From Halictus rubicundus (lineage: Eukaryota; Arthropoda; Insecta; Hymenoptera; Halictidae): a DNA stretch of 64,000 bases. The stretch covers positions 5,304,310 to 5,368,309 of the forward strand of contig NC_135152.1 of NCBI RefSeq assembly GCF_050948215.1. Direction: 5' to 3'. The position numbers were made by a program, and so were the translations under genes. The number at the start of each line of letters is the position of its first letter. The first letter of the stretch is position 1. The notes beneath the pieces were generated by a model. It saw only the letters and a program-made list of their open reading frames with translations, made no database searches and was not told the origin of the DNA. This document shows, in pieces, positions 23,765 through 37,189 of the stretch.

Positions 23765-24071
23765 CCGCTCGACGTCTCGTTTGTCGTTCATCATCCGCGA
23801 TGAATGCCCGCGGAAGCGTTGCCGGAACGTCCTCTGCGGTCTACGGTAGCTGACGCAGAAAAAGAATGAGTCGCCGCTACACAGGACGCAGCATTCTAGT
23901 CGGTGCCAAGACAAAGACACTGGGCCAAACAATACACCGAAAAGTTTAAATTCTTGATGCAGAGTCAAGTAACATCGAGTCTGCTGCTTGGAGCTGTTGG
24001 CTTGAGGATCGTTCGTCCTTCCGAAGTTTTTCTGTCCTTCTAAATTCCTCATTGGAAGACACACAATTTAA

Positions 24072-24193
24072 CCCTTTGCACTCAACAATTTACAACCTGT
24101 TGAAATTATTAAGAGAAGAAATCAATTTTTATGTAACTCCGTTTTCCTGTAATTGGTGCAGAGAATTTTTATTTTGCAAAACGACCCGCAGTC
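24072..24193. mobile_element. Composite relic: piggyBac-like end plus GACTGCGGAT-family end
   Basis: TTAA at 24068-24071 is followed by CCCTTTGCACTC, the same terminus as the element at 53128-53370. About 120 bp later the segment ends in an inverted GACTGCGGGTCGTTTTGCAAAA followed by TA. The two ends belong to different families, so this looks like two decayed elements side by side, or one inserted into the other. Confidence 0.45.
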
Positions 24194-24199
24194 TAATAA

Positions 24200-25300
24200 T
24201 AACTAAATATTACAAATATTATTAAATGTCTTTGCGTTTAATTAATTGCTGAACGATCAAGTGTGGTACGAGTAAATACCCTCGACTTCCTACAGACAAA
24301 ATGAAAGAGATTATACGTAACGAAAATCTTCTAGACAAAATATTTTAATTCTGGAGTCCAAACAGCTGTGACTGTGTCTCTGGTTCGCGAGACGTCCCAA
24401 AACAACGTGTCTTTAATTCTGTTCTCTGGGTGATGTTTTTAGTCCTCTTCACCGCGGACTATGGCTGCTAAAAAGAGACGCACGTGTCGAATATTTTTCC
24501 AGGAGGTATCTTTCTGGTTAAATAGCTTTGAAGCTGTCTTTTTATCGAAGTCGACTCGTGTGACTTGTCTGACTTGCGTTCCCTTGTAAGTTGTAGTGTA
24601 TTTTTCGAGATAAGAGTCGTGTAGAAGATTGAAGTCTCTCCTAATGTTATCGGTCGGAGAGGGCTATTGTAACTAACGATTATAGCAGCTATCAGTACTT
24701 CCGTTTTGCTAAAAACAACTTAACCGAACAGTTCAAAAAAGTCCAAACTCCAACTCCAAAAGAAAACGTCGACACACTGCCGAAGTTTCGCATGATTCCA
24801 GAGCAAGTAGGAAAGAAAATCTTACAAAGTGATTGAAAGCAGAAATAATTTTCAATTAGACAGTTGTCATCGTATCGATGCTTTGCGACAACCAGTGGAC
24901 TAAGGGGCAATTTCCGCAACAGGACTGACGCACACCCCTAGCCTGAACAAGTAGGCCAGAAAGCCTTGCGAAATCGGTCGGCGCGGCGGCACGGCAAGAT
25001 TTAATTAATTTTCTGGAAGCGCCATCGGATTCCAGATGCGTGAATCACGCAACGGCATCGACACTGCACTCACATGCTCGCTGAATAATTTCCACGCGGC
25101 TTGTATGGCGCCGGACAACGGGGCGGGGGTGGGAGGGGAGGGCGAGAGTTCTAATCTTGGCGTCCTTTTTGTGCCACTAAAAACGTACGACGATCATTCG
25201 TCCGTGGCAGAATTACGCATTCGTCACGTGCGCGCGCGCGACTACGCGTTCGTTTTATCGGTATGCGTGTACTGGCACTGCGTGCACCCACGGCGTCGAT
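24200..25300. other. Intronic sequence, nothing specific
   Basis: Mostly AT-rich unique sequence to 24920, then GC-rich with an alternating CG run near 25227-25240. No gene or repeat is recognised. Confidence 0.5.
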
Positions 25301-25303
25301 AGC

Positions 25304-25338
25304 GGGGGGGGGTTAGAAGGGGGGGTGGGAAGAGGGGG
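25304..25338 (+). other. G-quadruplex candidate
   Basis: Runs of nine, seven, three and five consecutive G occur within 35 bp, separated by short loops (ttagaa, t, aaga). This meets the usual four-run G-quadruplex pattern on the + strand. It lies just left of a GA tract. Confidence 0.7.
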
Positions 25339-25357
25339 TGGAGTTGCGATGGAGACG

Positions 25358-25653
25358 GGAGAGAGAAAGAGAGAGAGAGAGAGAAAGGAATCGACAACAT
25401 TATCCAGCGATTAAGAGTCTCGGTTAAGAACCATATAACTCAGTGACATTACGCTTGGTAACCGTTCGACGAATATCAACGTGATACATCGCGGTACGTG
25501 CGTGCCCGCCGCGCGTTTAATACACTCGTCCGCTCGTGTCCGCTCGTGTGCGCTCCGGCTAGGTGCTCGATCTCTTCTCTCTTTTAGTTTCTCTCTCACT
25601 CTCTGTCTCTCTCTCTCTTTTTCTCTTGCTCTTTCTCTTGGTCTCTCTTTCTG
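25358..25653. repeat. Inverted GA...CT low-complexity pair
   Basis: A GA tract (25358-25387) is followed by a CT-rich tract (25571-25653) with about 180 bp between. It is the mirror arrangement of the pair at 21244-21427. Confidence 0.8.
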
Positions 25654-25659
25654 TCGGCG

Positions 25660-27900
25660 TTGTCGCGCGCGTGCACGAGATCGCGACGCGTGGAAAAGTT
25701 ATGACGTATTACCCGACCGACGTATTTATTAAACGCCAGCTACGATATTAGGCCGGCGTGAACGGACATTACGAGACCAGCTACGGACAAGCGTTTGTTG
25801 TGCACCATTAGCGCCAGAAATTTACGGCCAACGTGACAAACGTCGCTCCTGCCTGCGATTTTTAACGCGGTTCGTATCCGATCCCCCTATCGCTGTATCC
25901 CTTCTCGCTTTTGTTAACTTCGACGGTTTTTTCGCTGTTCCTTGGATTGTTAATTTACTTCCTTTAATTCTATTTCCTTAATTTTTGTAGTCCTTCAACA
26001 CCTTGACTGCGGAGCTCAAAGATTGCACCAACCCTTTGCACTCCTTGTGTCTATGCAAATTTGTAGGCATCCTGTTAACATATACCCAAAGAAATAAATT
26101 TGTTGAATATGTTCTCACAAATGCACTTCACCTGGTGTTGCATCAGAGGAGGTTGGTTTTTTTAACAATGACGAGTAGCGCGTCGATATTTGTCATTTTA
26201 TTTTTAACTCAACCAATAGGTCTCGTTAGTGTACCATAGGGTGCGTATCAATACAAATTATACATGGTGTTCACGTTGGTTCTGACAAAATTTTTGTTAC
26301 GTCAGTTTTCTTCATCCGCAATACCCCGTTCTGTGTTTGGGTTCATCGAGGATATTGATTACTCGAGTCGGTCAGCCTTCGATCGTAGAAGTTCGTCCAG
26401 AGATGTTACTCGCGACGCAAATCGTAGGAGGAATCGATCAAACCAGCTCGATTTCATTTTCCTCGGTAGTGGGGGGGATATATATGGGTTAATTGGACTG
26501 TAGCCCAAGGCTCGGGTCGTTTGAGAGACCCTCGAAGTCGTTTTCAGGGCCCTTACACCACTCTGGTTTCTAATAAAATCTTTCTTCTCGTTAGATTGTT
26601 ATCGGTTAACGTGGTTCTCCTAGGAAATGGACGAATCACTTGGAAATCGTTCGAAAATACATTTATTCGCAACTAGAATCACCACAAATAATCCTGTACG
26701 GTCTACAAGAATGGACAATTGTTTCATAAAAATTTGGTAAACTGAGAATAACGAGGAAAACTAATTTTCTTCAATAACGATTTCCACAAAAATAAAACGA
26801 ATCTTTTCTTTCCTATATTTAGAAGATGATCAAAAGCAATTTCTCCTTCATTGAATCAAGCTTTAAAAATCATAACTAAAGCCCAGTTCAGTATATAACA
26901 ATCCACCATCTTTTAACTTATTTTAACCATTTTCGTATAGGATACCGTCCGCTTCCAGTAAATTTAAAACGTGCGGCACGACGAATTCTGAAGACTGATA
27001 CTATTATAACGGGAGATTTATTTTAATGATTGATTAAATAATCGTCGGAGGGAAATTGTTCCCGGAGCCAATTTTTCGCGTGAATTACCTCACCGACGTC
27101 GACATCGACATCGTTGTTCCCAGAACATCGGTGGGTCGGCTTTCCAAAATATCTCCATAATGGTCGTTCCTGGTCTGAATCGAGAAAAAGAGTTTTCTCT
27201 TCCTCGTTCCACTAGTTGGCTCTGGACAGCGAACGTTCCGCGCGCCGCGGCGATCAAACGAGCGATCGTGTGTAGCCGAAGCGTTGACGGAAGTCGGAGA
27301 GTCGGGCCTGTACAGGAATATAATCGGTCGTGGTTTCTCGTTTTGCGAACCGAGAGAGCCGAAGCCAAGAGAGGCCGGGGAGCGTTCATTAGAAGCGGCG
27401 AGATCTCTCGAGTGCGGCCGCGGCCGCGGCTATTTTTCTACCCGGGGCAGGTTTTCTCTAGGAATGCACACGCAGTCGGTCGGTTGTTGATTTACGGCCG
27501 CGGTTAAAAGTAGTCTCGCGTCTGACCGCATATTATATATTGCACACCGCGAGCTTTATACCGGAGCACACACACACGCACACACTCTCCGAGCGCGCCG
27601 ACCTTAGCCGACGTATTTACTTTTATAATACAGATCGAACCCCGCTGCCGAAGGAAATCTCGTTTCCGGAGACGAGCGCCTCGTTCACGGCGATCTGGTT
27701 AAACTTCTCGACTGGTTCGGCCGGCTCAGGACGATCCTCCGTGATTAATTACGTACTGACCGTTTCGTAATCGACAAGCACTGAACCCTGTCGAACACGA
27801 GAAATAGCTAGATACGCTATCTATCCATCTAGTCTAGATACACCACAATTTTTTACTCGAATAGCAACCCTTTGTAGACTACAACACGATGCTGTTATTA
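25660..27900. other. Intronic sequence without genes
   Basis: A GACTGCGGA word at 26005 and CCCTTTGCACTCC at 26032 echo the ends of the two MITE families, but no full element can be assembled. A short CA tract sits at 27568-27586. Frames at 27160-27507 are GC-driven and unconvincing. Confidence 0.45.
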
Positions 27901-27903
27901 CCA

Positions 27904-27990
27904 GTCTGCGGATTTTTACGCAAAATAAATGTTGCATTAATTGCAAGGCACAGAAAGTACACACACATTTATCTCTTTTTTTAATAATTT
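27904..27990 (+). mobile_element. Partial MITE of the GACTGCGGAT family
   Basis: It begins GTCTGCGGATTTTTACGCAA and continues into AATAAATGTTGCATTAATTGCAAG. This parallels the copy at 59801 and, inverted, the right end of the copy at 20556. No opposite end was seen. Confidence 0.5.
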
Positions 27991-27999
27991 TAATGAGCT

Positions 28000-30126
28000 G
28001 GCGAGACAGCAAGATTTTTATATTCTTCTTATAGACCATATTTCAAAATTTTTTTTTTTGGACGACTCCACTTGGTTCAGGCTTGAAATAGAAACTATGG
28101 GACACCCTGTGGCGGTCGCCTACCTGTAACTTCCATTGTCGAACACCGGGGAACAAAAGTGTCCAGTTAGCGGAGTAGTTCAATTTATTAGAAAGCGATA
28201 TGTTAACATGCACGTAATTGAACTGGTACAGTCAGTAGCTATTACCTCGACTCGATACTCTATATTATGCTTGTTAGGTGGAAGATAATAGCAGGTTGAC
28301 CACATGAAATAACTGTTACCTTAAAGAATGAAGCTTCGCATACGGTACAAGTCGCGAAAAATATGCTGTTCGTATGAGAGCCCGGGGGATGGTCGTCGTC
28401 AAGGGGTTAATCTGGCATTAATGCGAGTACAGTCACACCCGGAATGATACGATGGAGGGTCGAGGATTTTACGGCCTTGTAACCCTTCCTGGAAGCAAGC
28501 GAAAAATGTCCACTTAATTTACAATTCTCGAGCCTTCATTACCCTACGTTCGACCTACTTTCGAACTGGCCGATGTAGTCCCATTACATTGAAATATTGA
28601 CCCGACCCAGAAAATGTTACACACTTTACGACTAAAAATAATGTCCACGCTTCACTCTGAAATCGATTAAATTGTGCAAACAATTTTTGTTGGACACTTC
28701 AGTCGCTTTACAATGAAATTCGTCCCCTAAAATTTATCTGTGCACCTGATGTATCTTTTAATATCAAAGGACAGTTTATCAAAGCATTCCGAGTAATTTC
28801 AGAAAGAATGTTGAACAGTTAGAATAAATTATGATAATTAAATCTAATCAGTCCATCAAGATTTTTATCATTTTCGATCGATTTTGGCCAGTTCGTACAA
28901 TTAAACATCAATTTAAAAAATTGACTCGACTATTCCAGCTAAAGAAATCTTTTTTTGACACACTTCTTACCTAAATCAGATCACAAAGAGTCACTGACAC
29001 AATAAAAAAATCTAACCAAACGATCGCAATATTTTCTAGAGCAGCGTTTACGAGGGCCGTAAAGCCTAACGAAAATTTAAAACATTCTGCCTTGACTCGG
29101 GGTCTGTTAGGCGAGTCGGGGCAGAGGAAGGGCGGGATAAAACGCGGAAAAAGGGCCAAGGTATAGAATAGCGTCGTAATTTGCCTGGGTCGGCAATAAA
29201 ACTGGCAAACGGTCGCGCAGTCACGTCCGTCGTCGAATACACGGGACACTTTTGCCTCCCGGAGTAGTCCATCGGCTATCCCCGGGTGCTAAGCCCACGG
29301 TTAGGCGTCCTGATACGGTCTTCGGCGTTACCGAAACCAATAAACAGGACTTGTATAGCGGCCGTAAAGCGTGGCGAGTCGGTGGGTACCGTTATTCCTT
29401 TTTTCTTTTTTTTACCTCGGCGAACAGTCATAAAACGTCCGGGCCGGGGCGGCGCGACAATGAACATAACTGTTACTTTTACCTTCTTTCGGGCCCGGCC
29501 ACCGAAACTCCATGGGCCCTCTCGTTGGTCTCTTCCGGGTTTCGCCGGTGCCTGCTGGCCAGTCGAGCTGAATCCGTCGTCGATATCTCGTCTCTCCTCC
29601 GAGAGGCCGCTTCTTCCTTCGACCACGATCACGCGCCGCCACCGTAAATCCTGCTTTATCTCGGGTTAGATCTCGCTGCTCGTCGATTTTTATTACGCTG
29701 ACAAATTCGGTGCATACATTCCGCACGATCCCGCCATGCTGGAGCTACCCCGGGGACACGTTCTTGATCGCATAAGACAATTTTGCCGCGCATCATCGAG
29801 GATTTTCGAGGTCTTCAAGATTAAGGGAAGAATCAGTGAATCGTAGAAGAACTGTAGGACGGATTTCTTTGACGGGAGGCATCAGGATCTACGGCAAGAC
29901 AGTTGTGCGTCAGAGATGCTCTAGCTAAATTTACGCCAGCCGGCTCATTCATAGTTCCTCGACTCTCGTAATGGCGTAATCGACGACACCGAGTACGAGT
30001 TTAATTCGGAAGCAGTTTTGAAGCTAGTGAAACCACGCAGTGCCATCGGAGAATGTGTATCCATGTATCGGTGGTAGTCTCAAAATTGAGTCCTACACTA
30101 ATTGCATTGGTAGAATGTCGTTAGTA
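28000..30126. other. Intronic sequence without genes
   Basis: AT-rich at 28600-29050, GC-rich at 29080-29660. Overlapping frames on both strands at 29252-29726 lack recognisable domains. No repeat of note. Confidence 0.45.
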
Positions 30127-30263
30127 GACTTTAGATCTTTACGAAACTTCTAAATTGCAAACCCAAGACGGAGAATAAATTGAATTTATCAACTAGAAAA
30201 TTTCTTTTTGTAATCATAGAGTAGAGATGTTATTAATATTTGTCAGTAGACTGATCCGCAGTC
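30127..30263. mobile_element. Diverged MITE of the GACTGCGGAT family, 137 bp
   Basis: The left end GACTTTAGATCTTTACG is preceded by TA. The right end read inverted starts GACTGCGGATC (8 of the first 11 positions match). The right flank is CA rather than TA, consistent with decay. Confidence 0.5.
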
Positions 30264-33200
30264 CAGTCATTAGCTTATGCTGCAACATCAAATCAAATAT
30301 TGTAGTCCTGGAAAGAATACCATCAGACACTATTCCCCTCAAGCAAGTTCAAGCTCGAACTGAAAGTGCCTAATTGGACATGTTAATTTAAATAGTGAGT
30401 GTTAAGTGTCCACATAAGCTACTCCAGCCTCCATCGCAGGCGACCCAGTGATCAACAATGTGGGAGAGCCTGGAGCCTCGTGAGAATGCATAAGCGAGGG
30501 ACAGAAGGGATATTGAATTTCGAGTTGGCCGAAGTGTCCCGTTTCTGCCAATAAGTTTGCGGGAAGATTGCATCGTCGGAGGATGATATCAGCCCGATCG
30601 TAATCGGAGGTGGCTCCGATACACTTTGCACGGGCTATTCTTGGTCGGCATGAACGCAAACGCGTCCACGCCCCGCCCACCGAAGGATTTACGTCGGCAT
30701 CCTGACGGAGTGCAGTCGGAAGCGTGTGCCGTTGGTCACATGCGCGTACAGAACGTGTACCGGAAGCGTTCGCGAACCTGAAGATAATCGGCGCATACTA
30801 TTCGCCGTTTGACGCTCGCGGGTCCCCATCGAGCAAAATTGAAAATTGCTACATTATCGATCCCTGTTCTTGAAACATAGAACTTCCCTGGTTTCCAATT
30901 TTTACTTTGCCATGTTATCTCGCGATCAATCCGAAAGTAATATGTAATGAGCTTAATCACGCATATTGAAATTCAAATTCAAATTTGAATTCAATCAAAT
31001 ATTTTTCTGTGCTTGTTGGTATACTTAATATGTCCGCTCTGCTACCGCCATGCAAGCACGTAACGTCCACAGTCTTGAAATTTACTTTAGAAACGTGACA
31101 AGCACTAATTCTAGCCTCGATATATAACCAATATGGAAACCAAAGTAATAATTTAAAATTCGTGTTCACTTCGTTGCAGTGTAAAGGTTCTCCATGCCCA
31201 TTTCTAACGAGGACCATCGCATAACAGTATAAACAGTTATTTTCGGAACAAGCCTATTTCAAGTCCCGGTTCCCATAGTCGATATTCTTACGCAAGAAAC
31301 TGGGTGGTCTCGATTCCGATACACGTCTTTTGTCGACTAGACAATCTGTACTTAGCTACGCGGCGTTACCTACAAGACTTGAAAAACACCCTAGCGGCAT
31401 CCTCCAGCCCAAGTAACAATTTCCTCTCGGTCGTGTGTAGAGAGCGAACGCTCTCTCGATTCGAAAAGAGGAAAACCAGTGCCGCCCGAAGGTGAATAAC
31501 GAAATCCCCATCTGACGGATCGTGACATTCCCTCAACGAGTCGCCACTTATTGATTAACCTCGCATCAGGCCTCGTTCAATTTCCGTAATTGCGTCTCGG
31601 TGTTCTCCTCGTTGCGCGATTACACGCGCTAGAGAGATGTACAGCCTACCCGCGGACGTTTCCCGTCGGCCGACGATCAAACCACAGCCTTCGTCGATTG
31701 CTGCTCTACCGATCGAGATAACAATCTCGATCGATCACGTCTGATAGTTTCCTTGCCGCTACTGGACTCCTATTCGCGATTTTCTTCGCAAGCCAACCCT
31801 ACGCGAGCTCAAATTGCGGTTTCTTCAACGTGCTCGCAGAAATCGAGACACGCATAAAAGACTGCATCATGTTCTTTCTGATATGGTTGCACGAGTGTTG
31901 ATGGATGTGTCCACTGGAGACCTTGAACCTCGTACTAGAATTTTTCCTTTTGGTCTGATCTAGAAGTTTAAGACAAGATTTTGTGGAATTTCGAATGTAA
32001 CCCAGACCTGTTAGAATTTTAAACAAAAATATGACTTTGTAGAAAATTGTTCTGGTGTTTTAGTCGAATTCTGTATACATTGTGAAGGGCTGTTAATATT
32101 ACTGCAATAGAAGAATGTAGTATTAGCATTTTCCTAACGCTGTTATCGGCACCGAGTTCAGCCGATGCAGTTCGTCAGCTGTGCGCGGAACAACACGTTG
32201 CAGTTTCTCCCATGTCCGCGAGTTTTTCATTTGCGCACGCGTTCGTGCATCTGCCTCTCTGTCGCTTCGCGTCGTCGGCGTTGATATCGTTACCGTGATA
32301 ACGAGCACGTCGATCACAACTGCTTAGCATCTCTCGACGGCCGTTCCCCCTCGCGGCGGAAAGAGCCGCTTCGAAAATCCGCGCGCCGCCTATCGCCGCG
32401 TTCCGCACCGGACCCCGACAGCCCCGCAATTTGCTCTCGCGAAACTCTGAAATTTGCGTGAAACGAAAGTGCCGGTTTCGTGAAGGGACTTGCCGCGCGC
32501 TGGTTGGCTCTCCCCTCTCCTCCCACCCTCCGAAAATTGCCCCCGTCGCTTTCATTCCGGCCTCGTGTTTTCTTCATTCAATGTACCATTCGATTCCTCC
32601 GATGCTTAATGCTCGCCGTTGGAGACCCTGGTATGGTAATGCATCCCGCGGGAGAGGTTGTTACATAGTTGCCCGGGACTCCAGACGTCGGTGTGCGCGC
32701 GTTTGTTTGTGTACTCGTGCACTTGTTTTTGAACGCGCGACTCTCGATGCACCGAGAGCGATGCACCTTTTTCGATTGATTATAGAGGCGAAATATGTTG
32801 GCGCAACGTGTGATCAGCTTTCTCTGAACGACTGCCCACTCGGCTCCATTATTTTCGTATTAACTGGGACCGTCCCTGCTCTTGTTGCGAATCTTCGGCG
32901 TTTGGCCTGACGAGCTTCTAAAGGATCATCTCGGACACTGAAGTTCGGGAGAATTTATTACTTCTAGTTAGACTGTACTATTTTAGAAAAAGTTATAGTC
33001 TCTTCGGCTTTTTCACTGGACAGATAATTCTGAAAAATTAATTAGAGTTCGCTCTCAGCTTCCAGAGACTTCATTTTCTCGATTCAACGAATAGCTCTTT
33101 TGACTAGGCACCTGCTTCTTTAACAACTCCTCTATCTTTCTCTCTGACAAAGCTTTAAAGCCGACTTAAATATATTTTTTCTCAATTTTACTTATTTGGT

Positions 33201-33334
33201 TATTCAGAATTATGCAAGCTATTATAACTGCATTTTTCTTTACTGGACAATTATTGCAAACCATTCAGTACCAACTAGACTTTCACTCCATCAATCAGCT
33301 TCACTATACAATGCTGGAAAATTATCTTAAAATT
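30264..33334. other. Intronic sequence without genes
   Basis: Unique sequence with a short AT palindrome (aattcaaatttgaatt, 30978-30993). GC-rich at 32140-32920, where frames on both strands overlap without domain features. Nothing else is recognised. Confidence 0.45.
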
Positions 33335-33410
33335 AATTCTTCGTCAGTTACTCTCATTTTATTCTATAGAATAATTCTTCGTCGGTTACTCTCATTTTAT
33401 TCTATAGAAT
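33335..33410. repeat. Exact 38-bp tandem duplication
   Basis: Two adjacent 38-bp units (33335-33372 and 33373-33410) start aattcttcgtc and end tctatagaat. They differ at one base only (cagtta against cggtta), so the duplication is recent. Confidence 0.95.
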
Positions 33411-33825
33411 AATTCGAGTCAGCTTCGAATAAATCTTTCACATAATTTTATCGTAGTGTCCATAGTGTAGAGCAAGCTATCTTATATTTACAATGTTTGT
33501 GAACAAAAGTTTGTTATCGCAGTTTTACATTTACATTTACATGTGTTTCTAAATGAATTTTCATGACTGCATCGAGAAAGAATCTAAATAATTTTTCTTT
33601 AAATAACTTGTTTAACGACAGAAGTCGCTGTCACTATCGAATAATCTCTTAGAACATCCTCAAAAATTCTTCTCGAATTTGTCAAAAGCGTCAAAATTAA
33701 CAGAATTCGAAATTGGTTCGTTCACAAAATTCTCGGACCACTTCGTACACTCAAAACGATATTATTAAAACAATGTATCTGCCTCTGAAAAATGTCTCAG
33801 CGCATAATACAGTCATCGATCCGTT

Positions 33826-33873
33826 AGGAGCAGGCTAGGAGCGGGCCTTCAAAGCGCTAGGAGCAGGCTTCCT
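33826..33873. repeat. Short reiterated TAGGAGC motif
   Basis: TAGGAGC followed by a GGC-type word occurs three times in about 45 bp. Confidence 0.6.
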
Positions 33874-34012
33874 CTGCATCAGATTTTCCTCAACTATAAC
33901 GTCAGCGTCCATAAATTCCGAGGCACGAAGTTTTTGCAGGCTGTATCTTCAGCAACTTCGGGGTACCCTCCTGACTTCGTGGACCCCCGGCAATGTTGAT
34001 CGTATCTGTCCG

Positions 34013-34039
34013 AAAGAGAGAGAGAGAGAGAGAGAGAGA
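34013..34039. repeat. (GA)n microsatellite
   Basis: A pure GA tract of about 27 bp, a potential GAGA-factor site cluster. Frames crossing it (Ser/Leu runs) are artefacts. Confidence 0.95.
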
Positions 34040-37000
34040 CTCGCTTCGCCGTGATTTCCCGTAAAAAATTTCGCCGTGCAACATTATCGTGGCGGCAGAA
34101 ACCGTGTAGAAGAGAGTTAACAAGGGACGGTGTGGGAGAGAAAAGGGGGCAGACCGCGAGAAAGGCGGCGAAATGTAAACCAGTTATATCGCGCACCCTT
34201 TGGTTAAACTGAAACCAAGTGGTTTTATAGCGCCGATCCGTCTTGCCGTGCTATAACGAGTTCGTGACTCGACATAATACGATAACCCCCTAAATGTGTT
34301 GAACTTGTAGAGGATCGCGCGGGTGCTGGCCGCGAGAACTGGGTAATAAAGAGTGCGTGGCGGAAGACAGGACAAACTGCCGACTGTGGCTCTTCTTCAT
34401 CGTAGGAGGAGGAATAGCCGGTGGATCGCGAGACTACCTCGTAAGGATCCTCCTCCGCTAGAGGCTTCGTAAAAATAAACACCGTGGAATTCTCTATTTT
34501 TCGAATTCCTCGACTCTGTTCGAGAATGCACAGAAAACGGCATGCTGGAATTCGTGGGACAGAATTTTATCCATAATTTATGCAATTATTAGACTGCGCA
34601 GCTTTCTGCAGGCTGAACGGTTTCGGTATCTGCTCATTCTTCCAATCCTTCCAATCCTAAACTTCTTCTGTTTCATTCCAGCTAGCTTGCAGTTTTAAAC
34701 AGCGTCAGAAAGTGTAGATATGTTTGAATAATTTTGTTGTTACAGCGTGTCCCTTTTCATCGTGTGATATCGTTTAGAACAACGTGCACCCCTCCTGTAT
34801 TTCACCTAACATTTCCGCAATTTTTCATCTAATAATACACAATGTATATTTCTGCCCCTCCACCAGGGATATTGATTTTTACATGATCAGTAGTCGTAAT
34901 TGTACGAAAAATGTCCTTAGAATCATTGAGAATGTGCAAAAAGGGTTTGTTTTTGACACAGGGCCACAAAAGGTTAATAATTTCTAACAATTGAAAATAA
35001 TAAGAATTTGATGAATTGTCTTTGATCAGTGCATTGAATTTCGAATTTTTATCAGCGCCGTTCAGCACGCCAGTTTAGGTTTGTGTTTCGTTGGCGTCCT
35101 AAGCGGAGTCCATTGTTCTCGAAATTGAGATATATACGTCATTTTCTCGTTTCCTGATTTTATCGGTGTAATGAGAACTTCTTCGTGCAACATTCTATGT
35201 GAGGATGATTTAATGGGAGTAACTGCTGTAAGCATATGCCTGATGCGTAATCACCGTGTTGCGGATGTTTATGTAAATTGCAAGAAAGTGGAGTTGAGTA
35301 GAACATTATTGTTCTTTGTGCTCATAGTACCGACAGGAAAGGAGAACTCTATTAGACCGCGCGTAGCTGATTCTTTCGTAGCAACACGAATTCAGAAACG
35401 TCTTAGGAGATTGTAAAATTCAGAAAACCAGAAAAATATCAATTTTTCCGTTAACAAGAGCGGAATAGCGAAGATAGAGCAGCTTCGCGGAGCCATTTTA
35501 TATTCTCGAACGCAAGGTCACCGTCACTCCCCATAGAATTTCTCCGACAACTAGTCAGCAAACAGCGATTTCCTCTAAGAATAGAGTACAGGCTTGTTAA
35601 ACACCGCTTTATGGACCGAGATTAATCACTGTTAGGAAAGAAAGGAGCCTTAACTGTCCAGTTTCATTAACAATTATCTCCCTGAAACGGTCTCAGAGGT
35701 AGTGTACGCGGCGATCCGTCGCAATCGGCCGGATCTCGAGCTAAGTAGCCCTAAATTAATAGTCGATTATAATTATCTTAATGCATTATATTCGCACGAG
35801 GCTATGGAAATCGCAACAAGGAAAGGGAGGGTGAGGAGTACGGTTAATGAAGAATGCAGAGCGGAAGAGAGGGTGAATTAGCATCGGCGCCTCTTCCTGC
35901 AGGTGTGATGCAACTAAAAAAGAAAAACACTATCTACATAAAACTAATTTATCGCACTTCTATCTAATCGATACGCTTTCAATGATCCTGGCGCTAATAA
36001 ACGTTCCTCGCGGAAAATCGAAACGATTCGCGACGGGAGCTCGTGGCGACTGAAATAATGAAGCATTAACTTCGGTCCCGAGTATCGTTGGCGTCGATCT
36101 TCGACGCTAATAGCGTTTCTATTATGATAATGCTAGCTGTCGGGATAGCATATCGCGGTGCAGACGATTTTGTAAAAAGCCTCTTGGCTTCTAATCGATT
36201 TTTATCTAGCTTAATAACTCCGCCGACGTACTTCTTTCCCGCGACATCTCGCTGAACGAGCCTCGACAAAACACACACACACATACCGGAACATTATCGC
36301 AAAACACACTCGTTGCACACGCTGCGAAATAATTGCGCCGTCGCCGACATTCCTCCGTGTTTCCCTCCATCATACTCTCGTGTCTACATTTTAATCGCAG
36401 ATTCGCGGCAGACGTTCCCCGGATTTATCAGCTTCCGGTGATCAGTTAGACTTGTCCCTCGAACAGCTTCCAATCGTCATAGCTCGTGGAATTCATGCTC
36501 GCAGAGTTCATGCCCGCAGAGTCGTCGAAAGACAAATACAAACTCGGTCGGGAGAACTGTTCTCCATTTTGACTCGGCGCGGGTTTACGACGCTAAGACG
36601 GTTAAACTTTCCACGGTATAGCCGACGCAAGAACAACTAGCCACTCAAGGACACTGGGAGAGGCTACCCACACCTACTCGGTTTCTTCAAGGGCTGGGCA
36701 AACGGTGGACTATGGTCGGAGATCCTAATGCGACTTAGAGTAGCGAAGGGACTGTGGTCGGTAAATCCACCGAGCTCGCGAGAGTCTTAATTTTTGGAAA
36801 TTTATTGCGTTCCAGATGATGCTTCAATGTTTTATTTTAACAACTGCGAGGCTTAAGATTGGAATTTAAAGGCAGGATCTTTGTGGAGAATTTTTGGTGG
36901 CCATTATAAGGCGGCTAGAACCTATCCTTAGCATAACATATTCTAATAGTATTTAGAACAATTCTGAATCTTTTCAGTAAAATTGTATTGCGTTGAAAAA

Positions 37001-37053
37001 TTATATAGAAAAGTAATTATTTTATATGTAATGTTTTCTTACGAAAAAATGAA
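34040..37053. other. Intronic sequence without genes
   Basis: Unique sequence, alternating AT- and GC-rich, with a short CA tract at 36271-36284. The GCCATTAT word at 36900-36907 is PHO-like but isolated. No gene recognised. Confidence 0.45.
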
Positions 37054-37185
37054 TTTGCACGAGCTTCTCCACAATAATTGTAAGATCAACTTTTGCAGGA
37101 TGTTCTGCACCTTTTGCAAGATTTGCACGAGCTTCTCTGTTGTAATTGCGGGATTAATTTTTGCGGGTCTGGTCCAAGTGTCCGT
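37054..37185. repeat. Two-copy tandem duplication, 68-bp offset
   Basis: The word tttgcacgagcttctc occurs at 37054 and 37122. In each copy it is followed by a diverged taattg...gat-aa-ttttgc-gg string. Confidence 0.65.
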
Positions 37186-37189
37186 GAAT

